The notes under the pieces were generated by a model. It searched no databases, had not been told where the DNA came from, and worked only from the letters and a program-made list of their open reading frames with translations. From assembly GCF_010894455.1 (NCBI RefSeq), contig NZ_JAAIXY010000007.1, positions 310,001-374,000 of the forward strand: a DNA stretch of 64,000 nt, in the 5' to 3' direction. Positions within the stretch are counted from its first letter, which is position 1; every line of letters starts with the position of its first letter. The position numbers were made by a program, and so were the translations under genes. This DNA comes from Myxococcus eversor (GTDB lineage Bacteria; Myxococcota; Myxococcia; Myxococcales; Myxococcaceae). Shown in pieces: positions 34,060 through 42,980 of the stretch.

Positions 34060-34667
34060 AGCGCGCGCTCTTGCTGGGGATGCTGCTGGTGGGCTCGACG
34101 GCCAGCGCCGGTGACGACGTCATTTCGGGCGTCCGCGCCCGGCTCGCCGACGTGCCGTTGCTGCGGGGTGACTTCGAGCAGAAGAAGACGGTGTCCGGCT
34201 TCAAGAAGCCGCTCGTCTCGCGCGGCGCCTTCCTGCTGTCGCGGGAGCAGGGCGTGCTGTGGGACACACGGGAGCCCTTCGCGTCCACGCTGACGCTGAC
34301 GCGCAAGTCGCTGAGCGCCGAGCAGGGCACGGGAGCCGCGGCCTATCACCTGGACGCGAGCAAGGAGCCGGGGCTCGCGGCGGTGAACGAGGTGATGTTC
34401 GCGCTCCTGTCCGGAGACGTGGCCGCGCTGTCCAAGCGCTTCCGCGTCGAGGGCGAGCTGGTGGGCACGGCGGGCTGGAAGCTGACCCTCACGCCCACGG
34501 ACGCGGGCCTCTCTCGTGTCTTCAAGAGCATCCACCTGGAGGGAGACACGTACGTGCGGCAGGTCAAGCTGGACGAGGCGCGGGGCGATACCAGCGTCAT
34601 CCAGTTCGACAAGCTGAGCCAGACGCCTCCCCCTAGTGACACGGAAGCAAAACGCCTTGCGAAATAA
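34056..34667 (+). CDS. apeL: LolA-like outer membrane carrier protein (ApeL type)
   Basis: A 203-residue periplasmic protein with signal peptide MKRALLLGMLLVGSTASA. The mature part fits the LolA fold: early LLRGDFEQKKTVSGFKKPLVSRGAF, then GVLWDTREPFAS, the usual beta pattern of the lipoprotein carrier. It probably carries the lipid-linked aryl polyene across the periplasm to the outer membrane, working with the MMPL protein next door. ATGA overlap with the thioesterase gene; 32-base overlap with the MMPL gene. Confidence 0.88.
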   Translation: MKRALLLGMLLVGSTASAGDDVISGVRARLADVPLLRGDFEQKKTVSGFKKPLVSRGAFLLSREQGVLWDTREPFASTLTLTRKSLSAEQGTGAAAYHLDASKEPGLAAVNEVMFALLSGDVAALSKRFRVEGELVGTAGWKLTLTPTDAGLSRVFKSIHLEGDTYVRQVKLDEARGDTSVIQFDKLSQTPPPSDTEAKRLAK

Positions 34668-36954
34668 GGCCGCCATCTTCTGGCTGTTGGTGGTGCTGGC
34701 CGTGGGGGCTCACCAGGTCCAGTTCTGGCGCTCGGCGCGCCTGGACACCGATGTCCTGGCGCTCCTGCCCGAAGACGAGCAGGCCCCCGAGGTCGATGCC
34801 GCCACGCGCAAGCTCGCGGACCAGGCGGGTCGGGAGCTGGTGCTGCTGGTGGGCGCTCCGGACTGGGAGTCCGCCCAGCGCGCGGCGGACCTCGTCACGG
34901 CGGAGCTGTCCAAGGACGCCTCGCTGTTGAAGCCCTCCGTCCTGGACGCGTCCTCGCTGGATGCGGCGCTGGAGCTGTACCGCCCGTATCGGGACAGGCT
35001 GCTGACGCCCGCGCAGCGCACGTGGCTGTCGCGGGCGACGGCGGAGGAGCTGGGTGGCACGGCGCTGATGAAGCTGTATCAGCCCGCGGGCCCCCGGCTG
35101 ACGGACTGGGAAGCGGACCCGCTGGGCCTGTGGCCGGACTGGTGGGCGGCGCGCGCGTCGGAGAGCACGGCGCGTCCGCGTGACGGCCGGCTCTGGTTGT
35201 CGGGAGAAGGCCGGGAGTGGGTGCTGCTCGCGTGGCACAGCCAGGTGTCCGCCTTCGCGCTGGGGGCCGACGGAAACATCACCACCGTGGTGGACCGCGC
35301 GCGGGCCATGGTGACGAGCCAGGTACCTGGAGGCCGGCTGGTGGCCGCGGGCGTGCCGCTGTACGCGGAGGCCGCCGCCTCGCAGGCCAGCGACGAGATG
35401 TCCACCATCGGCATCGGCTCGCTGGTGGCGGTGCTCCTCCTGGTGTGGCTGACGTTCCGCTCGATGCGCCCCATCGTCCTGGTGGGCGTGTCGCTGGGCA
35501 TCGGCTGCGCGGTGGCGATGAGCGTCACCGCGCTGGTGTTCGAGCGGGTCCACCTGCTCACCCTCGTCTTCGGCTCCAGCCTCGTCGGCGTGGCGGAGGA
35601 CTACGGCTTCCACTACTTCGCCGCGCGTCAGGGCAAGCCGCCCTCCGAGCGCGGGCCGCTGATGCGCAGCCTGCTACCCGGCATGGTGATGGCGCTGCTC
35701 ACCAGCGTGGTGGCGTACCTCGCGTTGGGCGTGGCGCCATTCCCTGGCCTGCGGCAGATGGCGCTGTTCTCCGCCACGGGGCTGGTGGGCGCGTTCCTGA
35801 CGGTGGCCTGCTGGTTCCCGACGCTGGACACCGGCGCCCTGCCCGAGACGGCCTTCGCCCGGCGCTTCGCCGCCTCGCTCGCACGCTGGCCCCGCTTCAC
35901 GTCCAACCGCGTGTGGTGGAGTGGAACGGCGGCGCTCGTGCTGTTCATCGTCGGCGGGCTGTGGCGCATCCAGACGCGCGATGACATTCGCCAGCTCCAG
36001 GGCGCGCCCGCCCACCTCATCGCCGATCAGCGCGAGCTGGGGCGCCTGTTGGGCCTGCCCAGCCCCGCCCAGTTCTTCCTCGTGGGAGGCCAGGACGAGG
36101 AGCAGGTGCTCGCGCGCGAGGCGGCGCTGAAGGCGCGACTGGACCCGCTCGTGACTGCCAATGTCTTCGCGGGCTACCGCGCGGTGTCGGACTGGCTCCC
36201 TAGCGCGGAGCAGCAGCGCGCGGACGCGAAGCTGAGCGCCAGCGCGGAGGCCCAGGCGGTGGCCGCGGTGGCCCAGGCCACGGGCGAGGCCCCCACCCGC
36301 GCGCGCTTCGCGGACGACGTGCTCACCCCGGAGCGGCTGCTCGCCAGTCCCGCCTCGGCGGCCATCCGGCAGCAGTGGCTGGGGCGCCTGGGCGAGAAGC
36401 ACTTCAGCATCGTCATGCTGCGAGGGCTGACAGACCCGTCGATGCTCCCGCGCCTCGCCGACACCGCCGAGGGGCTGGAGGGCGTGCGGTGGGTGGACAA
36501 GACGCAGGAGATCTCCAAGCTCCTGGAGCGCTACCGCCGCCTCATGGGCGGGCTCATCCTGCTGGGCTACTTCGGGGTGCTGTTGCTGCTCGTCGCGCGC
36601 TTCCGGCGACAGGCGTGGCGGGCCTGGCTGCCCACGGTGGTGGGCACGCTCGTCACGCTGGCCGTGTTCGGCTGGGTGGGCGAGCCGCTCCAGCTCTTCA
36701 GCGTGCTGGGCCTGATGCTGCTCCTGGGCATGGGCGTGGACTACGGAATCTTCATGTTGGAGCACCCCGGAGAGGGCTCCGCATGGCTCGCGGTGGCGCT
36801 CGCCGGCGTGAGCACCCTGCTCTCCTTCGGTCTTCTGGGGCTCTCGGCCACTCCGGCCCTGCGCTCCTTCGGTCTCACCATGCTGCTGGGCGAAGTCACC
36901 ATCTGGTTGCTCACGCCCTGTTGCAGACTGCCTCCTGGCAAGGACGTGTCGTGA
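34636..36954 (+). CDS. apeM: MMPL/RND-type exporter of APE operon (ApeM type)
   Basis: A 772-residue membrane exporter starting at GTG 34636. The layout is that of MMPL proteins: N-terminal TM helix (about 12-28), large periplasmic loop, five-helix block (about 255-395), second loop and a second helix block (about 635-765). The transmembrane motif with Asp is seen in GVAEDYGFHYF and, in the second half, GMGVDYGIFMLEHP. It would move the lipid-linked aryl polyene out of the inner membrane with the LolA-like protein. Length agrees with APE-linked MMPL proteins. The stop overlaps the flavoprotein start as GTGA. Confidence 0.9.
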   Translation: MTRKQNALRNKAAIFWLLVVLAVGAHQVQFWRSARLDTDVLALLPEDEQAPEVDAATRKLADQAGRELVLLVGAPDWESAQRAADLVTAELSKDASLLKPSVLDASSLDAALELYRPYRDRLLTPAQRTWLSRATAEELGGTALMKLYQPAGPRLTDWEADPLGLWPDWWAARASESTARPRDGRLWLSGEGREWVLLAWHSQVSAFALGADGNITTVVDRARAMVTSQVPGGRLVAAGVPLYAEAAASQASDEMSTIGIGSLVAVLLLVWLTFRSMRPIVLVGVSLGIGCAVAMSVTALVFERVHLLTLVFGSSLVGVAEDYGFHYFAARQGKPPSERGPLMRSLLPGMVMALLTSVVAYLALGVAPFPGLRQMALFSATGLVGAFLTVACWFPTLDTGALPETAFARRFAASLARWPRFTSNRVWWSGTAALVLFIVGGLWRIQTRDDIRQLQGAPAHLIADQRELGRLLGLPSPAQFFLVGGQDEEQVLAREAALKARLDPLVTANVFAGYRAVSDWLPSAEQQRADAKLSASAEAQAVAAVAQATGEAPTRARFADDVLTPERLLASPASAAIRQQWLGRLGEKHFSIVMLRGLTDPSMLPRLADTAEGLEGVRWVDKTQEISKLLERYRRLMGGLILLGYFGVLLLLVARFRRQAWRAWLPTVVGTLVTLAVFGWVGEPLQLFSVLGLMLLLGMGVDYGIFMLEHPGEGSAWLAVALAGVSTLLSFGLLGLSATPALRSFGLTMLLGEVTIWLLTPCCRLPPGKDVS

Positions 36955-38183
36955 AGGTGGAAAAAACAGAAGTCGTCATCATTGGTGCGGGCCCCTCCGG
37001 CTCTGTTGCCGCGGGGCTTCTGCGCAAGCAGGGTCGTCAGGTGCTCATCCTGGAGCGCGAGCAGTTCCCTCGCTTCTCCATCGGAGAGAGCCTGCTGCCG
37101 CAGAGCATGGAGTACATCGAGGAAGCGGGGATGATTCGCGACGTCGTCGAGGCGGGCTTCCAGTACAAGAACGGAGCGGCCTTCGCGCGCGGAGAGAAGT
37201 ACACGGACTTCGATTTCCGCGACAAGTTCTCCAAGGGCTGGGGCACCACGTACCAGGTGCAGCGCGGAACGTTCGACCACGTGCTGGCGCTCGCCGCCGA
37301 GCGCATGGGCGCCACCCTGCGCTTCCGCCACACCGTCGAGTCCGTGGACGTCACCGGCGCGGAGCCTGAAATCACGGTGCGCTCGCCCGAGGGTGAGGCG
37401 TATCGCGTCCAGGCGCGCTTCCTGCTCGACGCCAGCGGCTTCGGCCGCGTGCTGCCTCGGCTGCTCGACCTGGAGACGCCGTCGAACTTCCCCGTGCGTG
37501 GCGCCCTCTTCACGCACGTGGAGGACCGGGTGGATCCCGGCGTCACCTTCGACCGGAGCAAGATTCGCGTCACCGTGCACCCGAAGCACGTGCACGTCTG
37601 GTACTGGACCATCCCCTTCTCCAACGGGCGCTGCTCGCTGGGCGTGGTGGCCAAGCGCGAGTACCTGGAGCAGTTCCAGGGCACGGAGACCGAGCGGCTC
37701 AAGGCCATCGTCGGCGAGGACCCGTCCCTGTCCAACCTCCTGAAGAACGCGGTCTGGGACACGCCCGCGCGGAGCATCACCGGCTATGCGGCGAACGTGA
37801 AGTCGCTGTGGGGCAACGGGTTCGCGCTCCTGGGCAACGCGGGCGAGTTCCTGGACCCGGTGTTCTCCTCGGGCGTCACCATCGCCGTGAAGTCCGCGAG
37901 CCTGGCGGCGAAGTGCATCGGCCGCGTGTTCGCGGGCGAGACGGTGGACTGGGAGCGCGACTACGCGGTGCCCCTCAAGGGCGGCGTGGACACATTCCGC
38001 ACCTTCGTCGAGTCCTGGTACGCCGGTGGCTTCCAGGACATCATCTTCCACCCCAACGCGTCCCCCGAGGTGCGTCGGATGATCTCCGCCATCCTGGCCG
38101 GCTACGCCTGGGACAAGGAGAACCCCTTCGTGGCCGACAGCCGACGTCGGCTCGGCGTGCTCGAGAAGCTGTGCGCCACCTGA
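36951..38183 (+). CDS. FAD-dependent oxidoreductase with halogenase motifs
   Basis: A 410-residue flavoprotein starting at GTG 36951. The FAD-binding GAGPSGSVAAGLL is at 12-24 and RFSIGESLLP at 41-50. Two halogenase features are visible: WYWTIP at 217-222, matching the WxWxIP signature of flavin-dependent halogenases, and Lys73 in YKNGAAF at the position of the catalytic Lys of phenol/pyrrole halogenases. It could chlorinate or brominate the aryl head or polyene, as in the brominated xanthomonadins. A monooxygenase or dehydrogenase role is the alternative, since close relatives exist in flexirubin-type clusters. E. coli APE clusters do not have it. The end overlaps the DUF3261 gene by 13 bases. 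Confidence 0.85.
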   Translation: MKVEKTEVVIIGAGPSGSVAAGLLRKQGRQVLILEREQFPRFSIGESLLPQSMEYIEEAGMIRDVVEAGFQYKNGAAFARGEKYTDFDFRDKFSKGWGTTYQVQRGTFDHVLALAAERMGATLRFRHTVESVDVTGAEPEITVRSPEGEAYRVQARFLLDASGFGRVLPRLLDLETPSNFPVRGALFTHVEDRVDPGVTFDRSKIRVTVHPKHVHVWYWTIPFSNGRCSLGVVAKREYLEQFQGTETERLKAIVGEDPSLSNLLKNAVWDTPARSITGYAANVKSLWGNGFALLGNAGEFLDPVFSSGVTIAVKSASLAAKCIGRVFAGETVDWERDYAVPLKGGVDTFRTFVESWYAGGFQDIIFHPNASPEVRRMISAILAGYAWDKENPFVADSRRRLGVLEKLCAT

Positions 38184-38737
38184 TTCCCATCGCCGCCCTG
38201 TTGGGGCTCATCGCCTGCGCCACGCCGCCTCCGCGACGGGTGGCGCCGGAGGTGGCCCTGCCCATGCTCTCGCTGGCCCCAGCGGAATTCGGAGCCAGCG
38301 TGAGCCTGGCGCAGCGCCTGAGCTTCGCGCACGACGCGGACCCGGGCGGTCCCCGCTCGTTGGAGGCGCTCGTCGAAATCGACGCGGCGGCGCTCCAGCT
38401 CGCGGGCTTCGCCCTGGGCCAGCGCGTCTTCACCATGCAGTGGGACGGCGCGAAGCTGGACGAGCAGCGGGACGCGCGCGTGCCCGAGCAGTTCCAGTCA
38501 CGCACCGTGCTGCGGGACATCCAGTTCGTCTACTGGCCGGCCGCCTCGGTGCGCGCCGCCCTGCCGCCGGACTGGACGCTGGAGGATGCGCCGGGATTGC
38601 GCGTGCTGCGCCACGCGGGCAAGGACTGGCTCACGGTGCGCTATGCTGGAGAGCCGCGCTGGGCGGGCCGCGCGGAGCTGGTCAACCTGGCGGAGCACTA
38701 CCGGCTGACCATCGAGTCACGCCTCTCGGAGGATTGA
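38171..38737 (+). CDS. apeN: DUF3261 outer membrane lipoprotein (ApeN type)
   Basis: A 188-residue lipoprotein with lipobox LIAC (HLIPIAALLGLIACATPP). The mature part is the DUF3261 family that follows the MMPL exporter in APE clusters, with strands such as FVYWPAASVRAALPP and RAELVNLAEHYRLTIES. By analogy with LolB it may accept the product at the outer membrane from the LolA-like carrier. The GTG start overlaps the flavoprotein gene by 13 bases. The following KS gene starts 4 bases after the stop. Confidence 0.82.
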   Translation: MRHLIPIAALLGLIACATPPPRRVAPEVALPMLSLAPAEFGASVSLAQRLSFAHDADPGGPRSLEALVEIDAAALQLAGFALGQRVFTMQWDGAKLDEQRDARVPEQFQSRTVLRDIQFVYWPAASVRAALPPDWTLEDAPGLRVLRHAGKDWLTVRYAGEPRWAGRAELVNLAEHYRLTIESRLSED

Positions 38738-38741
38738 GCCC

Positions 38742-39923
38742 ATGATTCCGCAGGTGTTCCTGAATCAGCTCGGTCTGGTGTGCGCCCTGGGACAGGGCCT
38801 GCTCGAGGTGGCCACCGCCCTCTTCGGCGACAGGCCCACGGGCGTGTCCGAGCGCTTCGACTTCGCGGACCGCCCGCTCCACGTGGGCTACGTCACCAAG
38901 CCGCTCGTCCCCGTGGATGATTTGCCGGTGCCGCTGCGCAGCCGGAACAACGCGCTCCTGCTCACCGCGCTCGCCCAGGTGCGTCCCGCCGTGGACGACG
39001 CCCTGCACCGCTATGGCCCGGAGCGCGTGGCCGTCGTCCTGGGCACCAGCACCTCCGGAATCGGCGAGAGCGAGGCCGCCATCGTCGCCCGCGCGTCGAC
39101 GGGCCAGCTCCCTCCGAACTTCGATGTCCGGCAGCAGGAGTTGGGCTCACCCGCCCTGGCGCTCAACCACGTGCTGGGCGTGCAGGGCCCCTCGTTCGTC
39201 ATCTCCACCGCGTGCTCGTCCAGCGCCAAGGCCCTGGCCACGGCCGCGCGGCTCTTGCGCTCGGGCGCGGCGGACGCCGTCATCACCGGCGGGGCGGACG
39301 CGCTGTGCCGCTTCACCGTTGCGGGCTTCACGTCGCTCGACTCGGTGAGCGACGCGCGCTGCAACCCGATGAGCGTCCATCGCCGGGGCATCAACATCGG
39401 CGAGGGCGCGGCGCTGTTCCTGATGACGCGCGAGCCGGGGCCGGTGCGGCTCGCGGGCTGGGGCGAGTCCTCGGACGCGCACCACCTCTCCGCGCCCGAG
39501 CCCGGAGGCCGGGGCGCGCTCATCGCCATGCGCACGGCCCTGGAGCGCGCGGGCATCACCCCGGCCGACGTGGGCTACGTCAACCTGCACGGCACCGCGA
39601 CGCCGCAGAACGACGCCATGGAGAGCCGTGCGGTGAGCGCGCTGCTCGGGGGCAACGTGCCGTGCAGCTCCACCAAGCCGCTCACGGGCCACACGCTCGG
39701 CGCGGCGGGAGCGCTGGAGGCCGCGCTGTGCTGGCTGACCCTCACGGACGACGCCTACGGGCGCCTGCCTCCGCATTGGTGGGATGGCGAGGCGGACCCG
39801 TCGCTGCCCGCCCTGTCGTTGGTGAAGCCAGGTGAGGCGCTGGGGCGCCCGCCGCGCTATGTCCTGAGCAACTCGTTCGCCTTCGGCGGCAGCAACGCCG
39901 CCCTCATCCTGGGAAGGGCCTGA
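38742..39923 (+). CDS. apeO: Beta-ketoacyl-ACP synthase of APE operon (ApeO type)
   Basis: A 393-residue active condensing enzyme: Cys158 in STACSSSAKA, His283 in NLHGTATPQND and His317 in KPLTGHTLGAAGA. It would elongate the aryl polyene with malonyl units, most likely as a heterodimer with the chain-length factor at 26152-26883. The start ATG lies 4 bases after the lipoprotein stop. The following hotdog gene overlaps by 1 base (TGATG). Confidence 0.92.
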   Translation: MIPQVFLNQLGLVCALGQGLLEVATALFGDRPTGVSERFDFADRPLHVGYVTKPLVPVDDLPVPLRSRNNALLLTALAQVRPAVDDALHRYGPERVAVVLGTSTSGIGESEAAIVARASTGQLPPNFDVRQQELGSPALALNHVLGVQGPSFVISTACSSSAKALATAARLLRSGAADAVITGGADALCRFTVAGFTSLDSVSDARCNPMSVHRRGINIGEGAALFLMTREPGPVRLAGWGESSDAHHLSAPEPGGRGALIAMRTALERAGITPADVGYVNLHGTATPQNDAMESRAVSALLGGNVPCSSTKPLTGHTLGAAGALEAALCWLTLTDDAYGRLPPHWWDGEADPSLPALSLVKPGEALGRPPRYVLSNSFAFGGSNAALILGRA

Positions 39924-40387
39924 TGCGCACGCCCATTGCCTTCGACATCTCCGAGATTGTCCCCCATGCGGACCGCATGCGGCTGATTGACCGCGCGGTG
40001 GAGGGCGACGAGGAGAGCCTGGTGGCCGAGGTGACGCTGCGCGAGGACTGCCTGTTCCAGGAGTCCGGCGCGGTGGGCGGCTGGGTGGGCATTGAGTTCA
40101 TGGCCCAGGCCATCGCCGCCTACGCGGGCTGGCGGCAGCGGATGCAGGGCGAGACCCAGCGCATGGGCTTCCTCCTGGGGACGCGGAAGTATGAGTGCAG
40201 CCGCCCCTCGTTCAAGGTGGGCGAGCACCTGCGCATCGAGGTCCGCCGGCAGTTCTGGACGGACAACGGGATGAGCCAGTTCGACTGTACTCTCGGGATT
40301 GAGGGCGAGACGGTGGCCACGGCCGCGCTGACGGTGTTCCAGCCCCCGGCCTCGATGGACGTGACGAAGGTGGGCACGGATGAGTGA
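39923..40387 (+). CDS. apeP: 3-hydroxyacyl-ACP dehydratase, hotdog (ApeP type)
   Basis: A 154-residue FabZ-like hotdog protein. It has IVPHADRMRLIDRAVE near the N-terminus and the helix GAVGGWVGIEFMAQAIAAYAGWR with the typical catalytic region. In APE synthases the dehydratase is a complex of ApeI and ApeP; ApeI is here the C-terminal domain of the ligase fusion. It overlaps the KS by 1 base and the reductase by 8. Confidence 0.88.
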   Translation: MRTPIAFDISEIVPHADRMRLIDRAVEGDEESLVAEVTLREDCLFQESGAVGGWVGIEFMAQAIAAYAGWRQRMQGETQRMGFLLGTRKYECSRPSFKVGEHLRIEVRRQFWTDNGMSQFDCTLGIEGETVATAALTVFQPPASMDVTKVGTDE

Positions 40388-41111
40388 GAAGACGGTACTG
40401 GTGACGGGCTCCAGCCGTGGCATCGGCCGCGCCGTGGCGCTGCGGCTGGCGCGCGACGGGTTCGATGTCGTGGTGCACTGCCGCGCGAAAGTCGAGGAGG
40501 CCGAGGCCGTGGCCACCCAGGTCCGCGAGCTGGGCCGGGCCTGCCGCATGCTGCGCTTCGACGTGGCGGACCGCGCGGAGACGGAGAAGGCGCTGCTCGC
40601 CGATATCGAAGAGCACGGCTGCTACTACGGCGTGGTGTGCAACGCGGGCATCGCCCGGGACAACGCCTTCCCCGCCATGCCGCCCGAGGACTGGGACGCG
40701 GTCATCCACACCAACCTGGACGCCTTCTACAACGTGCTCAACCCCCTCTCGATGCCGATGGTCCGCAGGCGCAAGCCGGGGCGCATCGTCACGCTGTCGT
40801 CGGTATCCGGGCTCACCGGCAACCGGGGCCAGGTGAACTACAGCGCGGCGAAGGCGGGCATCATCGGGGCGACGAAGGCGCTGGCGGTGGAGCTGGCGAG
40901 CCGGGGCATCACCGTGAATTGCGTGGCGCCCGGTTTGATTGACACGGAGATGGTGGAGCCGCACATCGTGGAGGAGGCGTTGAAGCTGATTCCCGCCAGG
41001 CGCCTGGGCAAGCCGGAGGAGGTCGCCGCGGCGGTGAGCTACCTGATGAGCGAGGACGCGGCCTATGTCACGCGGCAGGTCATCTCCGTGAACGGGGGGT
41101 TGTTCGGATGA
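40380..41111 (+). CDS. apeQ: 3-ketoacyl-ACP reductase, FabG-like (ApeQ type)
   Basis: A 243-residue short-chain dehydrogenase. The NAD(P) motif TGSSRGIG is at 9-16, the CNAG motif at 87-90 and the catalytic Ser141, Tyr154, Lys158 in TLSSVSG and NYSAAK. It reduces the beta-keto group in each elongation round before dehydration. It overlaps the dehydratase by 8 bases and the final KS by 4 (ATGA). Confidence 0.93.
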   Translation: MSEKTVLVTGSSRGIGRAVALRLARDGFDVVVHCRAKVEEAEAVATQVRELGRACRMLRFDVADRAETEKALLADIEEHGCYYGVVCNAGIARDNAFPAMPPEDWDAVIHTNLDAFYNVLNPLSMPMVRRRKPGRIVTLSSVSGLTGNRGQVNYSAAKAGIIGATKALAVELASRGITVNCVAPGLIDTEMVEPHIVEEALKLIPARRLGKPEEVAAAVSYLMSEDAAYVTRQVISVNGGLFG

Positions 41112-42346
41112 GGCGCGTCGTCGTCACGGGCTTTGGAGCCCTCAGCCCCCTGGGCCACGACTGGCCGCAGGTGGAGGCGCGGCTGAAGTCGCTGCGCAAC
41201 GCGGTGCAGGTCATCGAGGACTGGAAGCAGTACGAGGGTCTCAACACCCAGGTGGGAGCCCCCGCCGCGCCGTTCGAGCTGCCGCCGCAGACCTACTCGC
41301 GCAAGACGATGCGAGGCATGGGCCGGGTGGCGCTGCTGGCCACGCGTGCCAGTGAGCTGGCGCTCGTGGATGCGGGGCTGTTGGGAGACCCGCTGCTGTC
41401 GAGCGGGAAGATGGGCGTGTCCTACGGCTCGTCCACGGGCTCGCCTCCGAGCATCGGCGACTTCGGCCGGATGCTGGTGGCCAAGAGCACCGAGGGCATC
41501 ACCGCCACGTCCTACGTGCGGTCCATGTCCCATACCGCCGCCGTCAACATCGGCGTCTTCTTCGGCCTCACGGGCCGCATCATCACCACGTCGAGCGCAT
41601 GCACGTCCGGGAGCCAGGGCATCGGCTACGCGTACGAGGCCATCAAGATGGGCCGGCAGGTGGCGATGCTCGCCGGTGGCGCGGAGGAGCTGGATGCCAC
41701 CGGAGCCGCGGTGTTCGACACCCTGTTCGCCACCAGCACGAAGAACAACGCCTCGCCCGACCTGACGCCCCGGCCCTTCCACGCGCAGCGCGATGGCCTC
41801 GTCCTCGGCGAGGGTGCCTGCACGCTGGTGCTGGAGGAGTTGGAGCACGCCCGGGCCCGAGGCGCGCGCATCTACGCGGAGCTGGTGGGCTACGGCACGA
41901 ACAGCGACGGGCGCCACATCACCCAGCCCCACGCGGAGACCATGGCCCAGGCCATGCGGCTGTCGCTGGAGGACGCGGGCCTGGAGCCGGGCGTGGTGGA
42001 GTACGTGAATGCCCACGGGACAGCCACGGACACGGGCGACGTCGCGGAGACCACGGCGACGAAGGCGGTCTTCGGAGAGCGGATGCCCATCTCCTCGCTC
42101 AAGAGCTACATGGGCCACACCCTGGGGGCCTGTGGGGCGCTGGAGGCGTGGATGACCATCGAGATGATGCGCTCGGGCTGGTTCGCCCCCACGCTGCACC
42201 TGGACGCGGCCTCGGTGGACCCGCGCTGCGCTGCGCTGGACTATCTGACCGGAGATGGTCGAAGAATCCAGACCGAGGTCGTCATGACCAATAACTTCGC
42301 CTTCGGCGGCATCAACACGTCGTTGATCTTCCGCCGGTGGCAGTGA
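41108..42346 (+). CDS. apeR: Beta-ketoacyl-ACP synthase of APE operon (ApeR type)
   Basis: A 412-residue active KS: Cys165 in TSSACTSGSQ, His303 in NAHGTATDTG and His337 in SYMGHTLGACG. As the second condensing enzyme of the operon it probably handles another chain length or starter step than ApeO. The order KS-dehydratase-reductase-KS is the standard end of APE clusters. A small exported protein gene follows 11 bases later. Confidence 0.92.
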   Translation: MRRVVVTGFGALSPLGHDWPQVEARLKSLRNAVQVIEDWKQYEGLNTQVGAPAAPFELPPQTYSRKTMRGMGRVALLATRASELALVDAGLLGDPLLSSGKMGVSYGSSTGSPPSIGDFGRMLVAKSTEGITATSYVRSMSHTAAVNIGVFFGLTGRIITTSSACTSGSQGIGYAYEAIKMGRQVAMLAGGAEELDATGAAVFDTLFATSTKNNASPDLTPRPFHAQRDGLVLGEGACTLVLEELEHARARGARIYAELVGYGTNSDGRHITQPHAETMAQAMRLSLEDAGLEPGVVEYVNAHGTATDTGDVAETTATKAVFGERMPISSLKSYMGHTLGACGALEAWMTIEMMRSGWFAPTLHLDAASVDPRCAALDYLTGDGRRIQTEVVMTNNFAFGGINTSLIFRRWQ

Positions 42347-42357
42347 CGGAGAAACCC

Positions 42358-42801
42358 ATGAAGAAGGCAATGCTGCTGTCGCTGCTCGCGCTCACCGTCT
42401 CCGGCCCCGCGATGGCGCGTGACACCGTGACGATGATTCGGCTCGCCGACGTGCTGTCGATGCCGCAGGCCGAGCAGAAGCTGGACGGCACGGTGAAGTT
42501 CTACCTGGCCGGAGCGAAGACGCCCGAGGTCACCAAGGAGCTGGGCGAGGACGTCTCCAACAAGAAGACCAGCGGCGTGGGCAAGTCCGACGAGGAGGGC
42601 TGCAAGTGGGCCATCCTCTCCGCGCTGATTTCGCTCCAGGAAGGCGCCCAGAAGCGCGGCGCCAACGCCGTGGTCAACATCGTGAGCTACTACAAGAAGA
42701 ACGAGCTGCAGAACGCGACCGAAATCGAGTGCCACGCCGGCACCTTCGCCGTCGGCGTGACGCTCAAGGGCACCTACGCGAAGGTCGCGGGCAAGAAGTA
42801 G
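42358..42801 (+). CDS. Small exported protein conserved with APE clusters
   Basis: A 147-residue protein with signal peptide MKKAMLLSLLALTVSGPAMA. The ATG at 42358 is chosen for this; the frame is open 21 bases further. The mature part has a conserved-looking core (DEEGCKWAILSALISLQEGAQKRGANAVVNIVSYYKKN) with two Cys. Similar proteins at the end of aryl polyene and xanthomonadin clusters are often misnamed 'excinuclease ATPase subunit', but there is no nucleotide-binding motif here. The pattern 'A..rGANAvv.i' recalls YbjQ-like small domains. It is probably a periplasmic helper of product transport. Confidence 0.8.
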   Translation: MKKAMLLSLLALTVSGPAMARDTVTMIRLADVLSMPQAEQKLDGTVKFYLAGAKTPEVTKELGEDVSNKKTSGVGKSDEEGCKWAILSALISLQEGAQKRGANAVVNIVSYYKKNELQNATEIECHAGTFAVGVTLKGTYAKVAGKK

Positions 42802-42810
42802 CCAAAGGCT

Positions 42811-42827
42811 GTCACCGGGCCGGTGAC
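42811..42827. terminator. Hairpin behind the APE operon
   Basis: GTCACCG-GGC-CGGTGAC forms a perfect 7-bp stem 10 bases after the stop of the last APE-linked gene. There is no T-run. It may protect or end the transcript. Confidence 0.4.
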
Positions 42828-42980
42828 GCGGGCAACCCCTCGCGTCATCCCCGGTCCACTGGGGTGCGCCCTCCCCAGGGCCCCCGGGCTTCAAGTCCTG
42901 ACGCGCCTCGCGACCAGTCTTGTCATCCTGGACAGGCTGCGATTCGCGAGCAAACTGGTGTCTGGGTTAGGGTTTGACCC

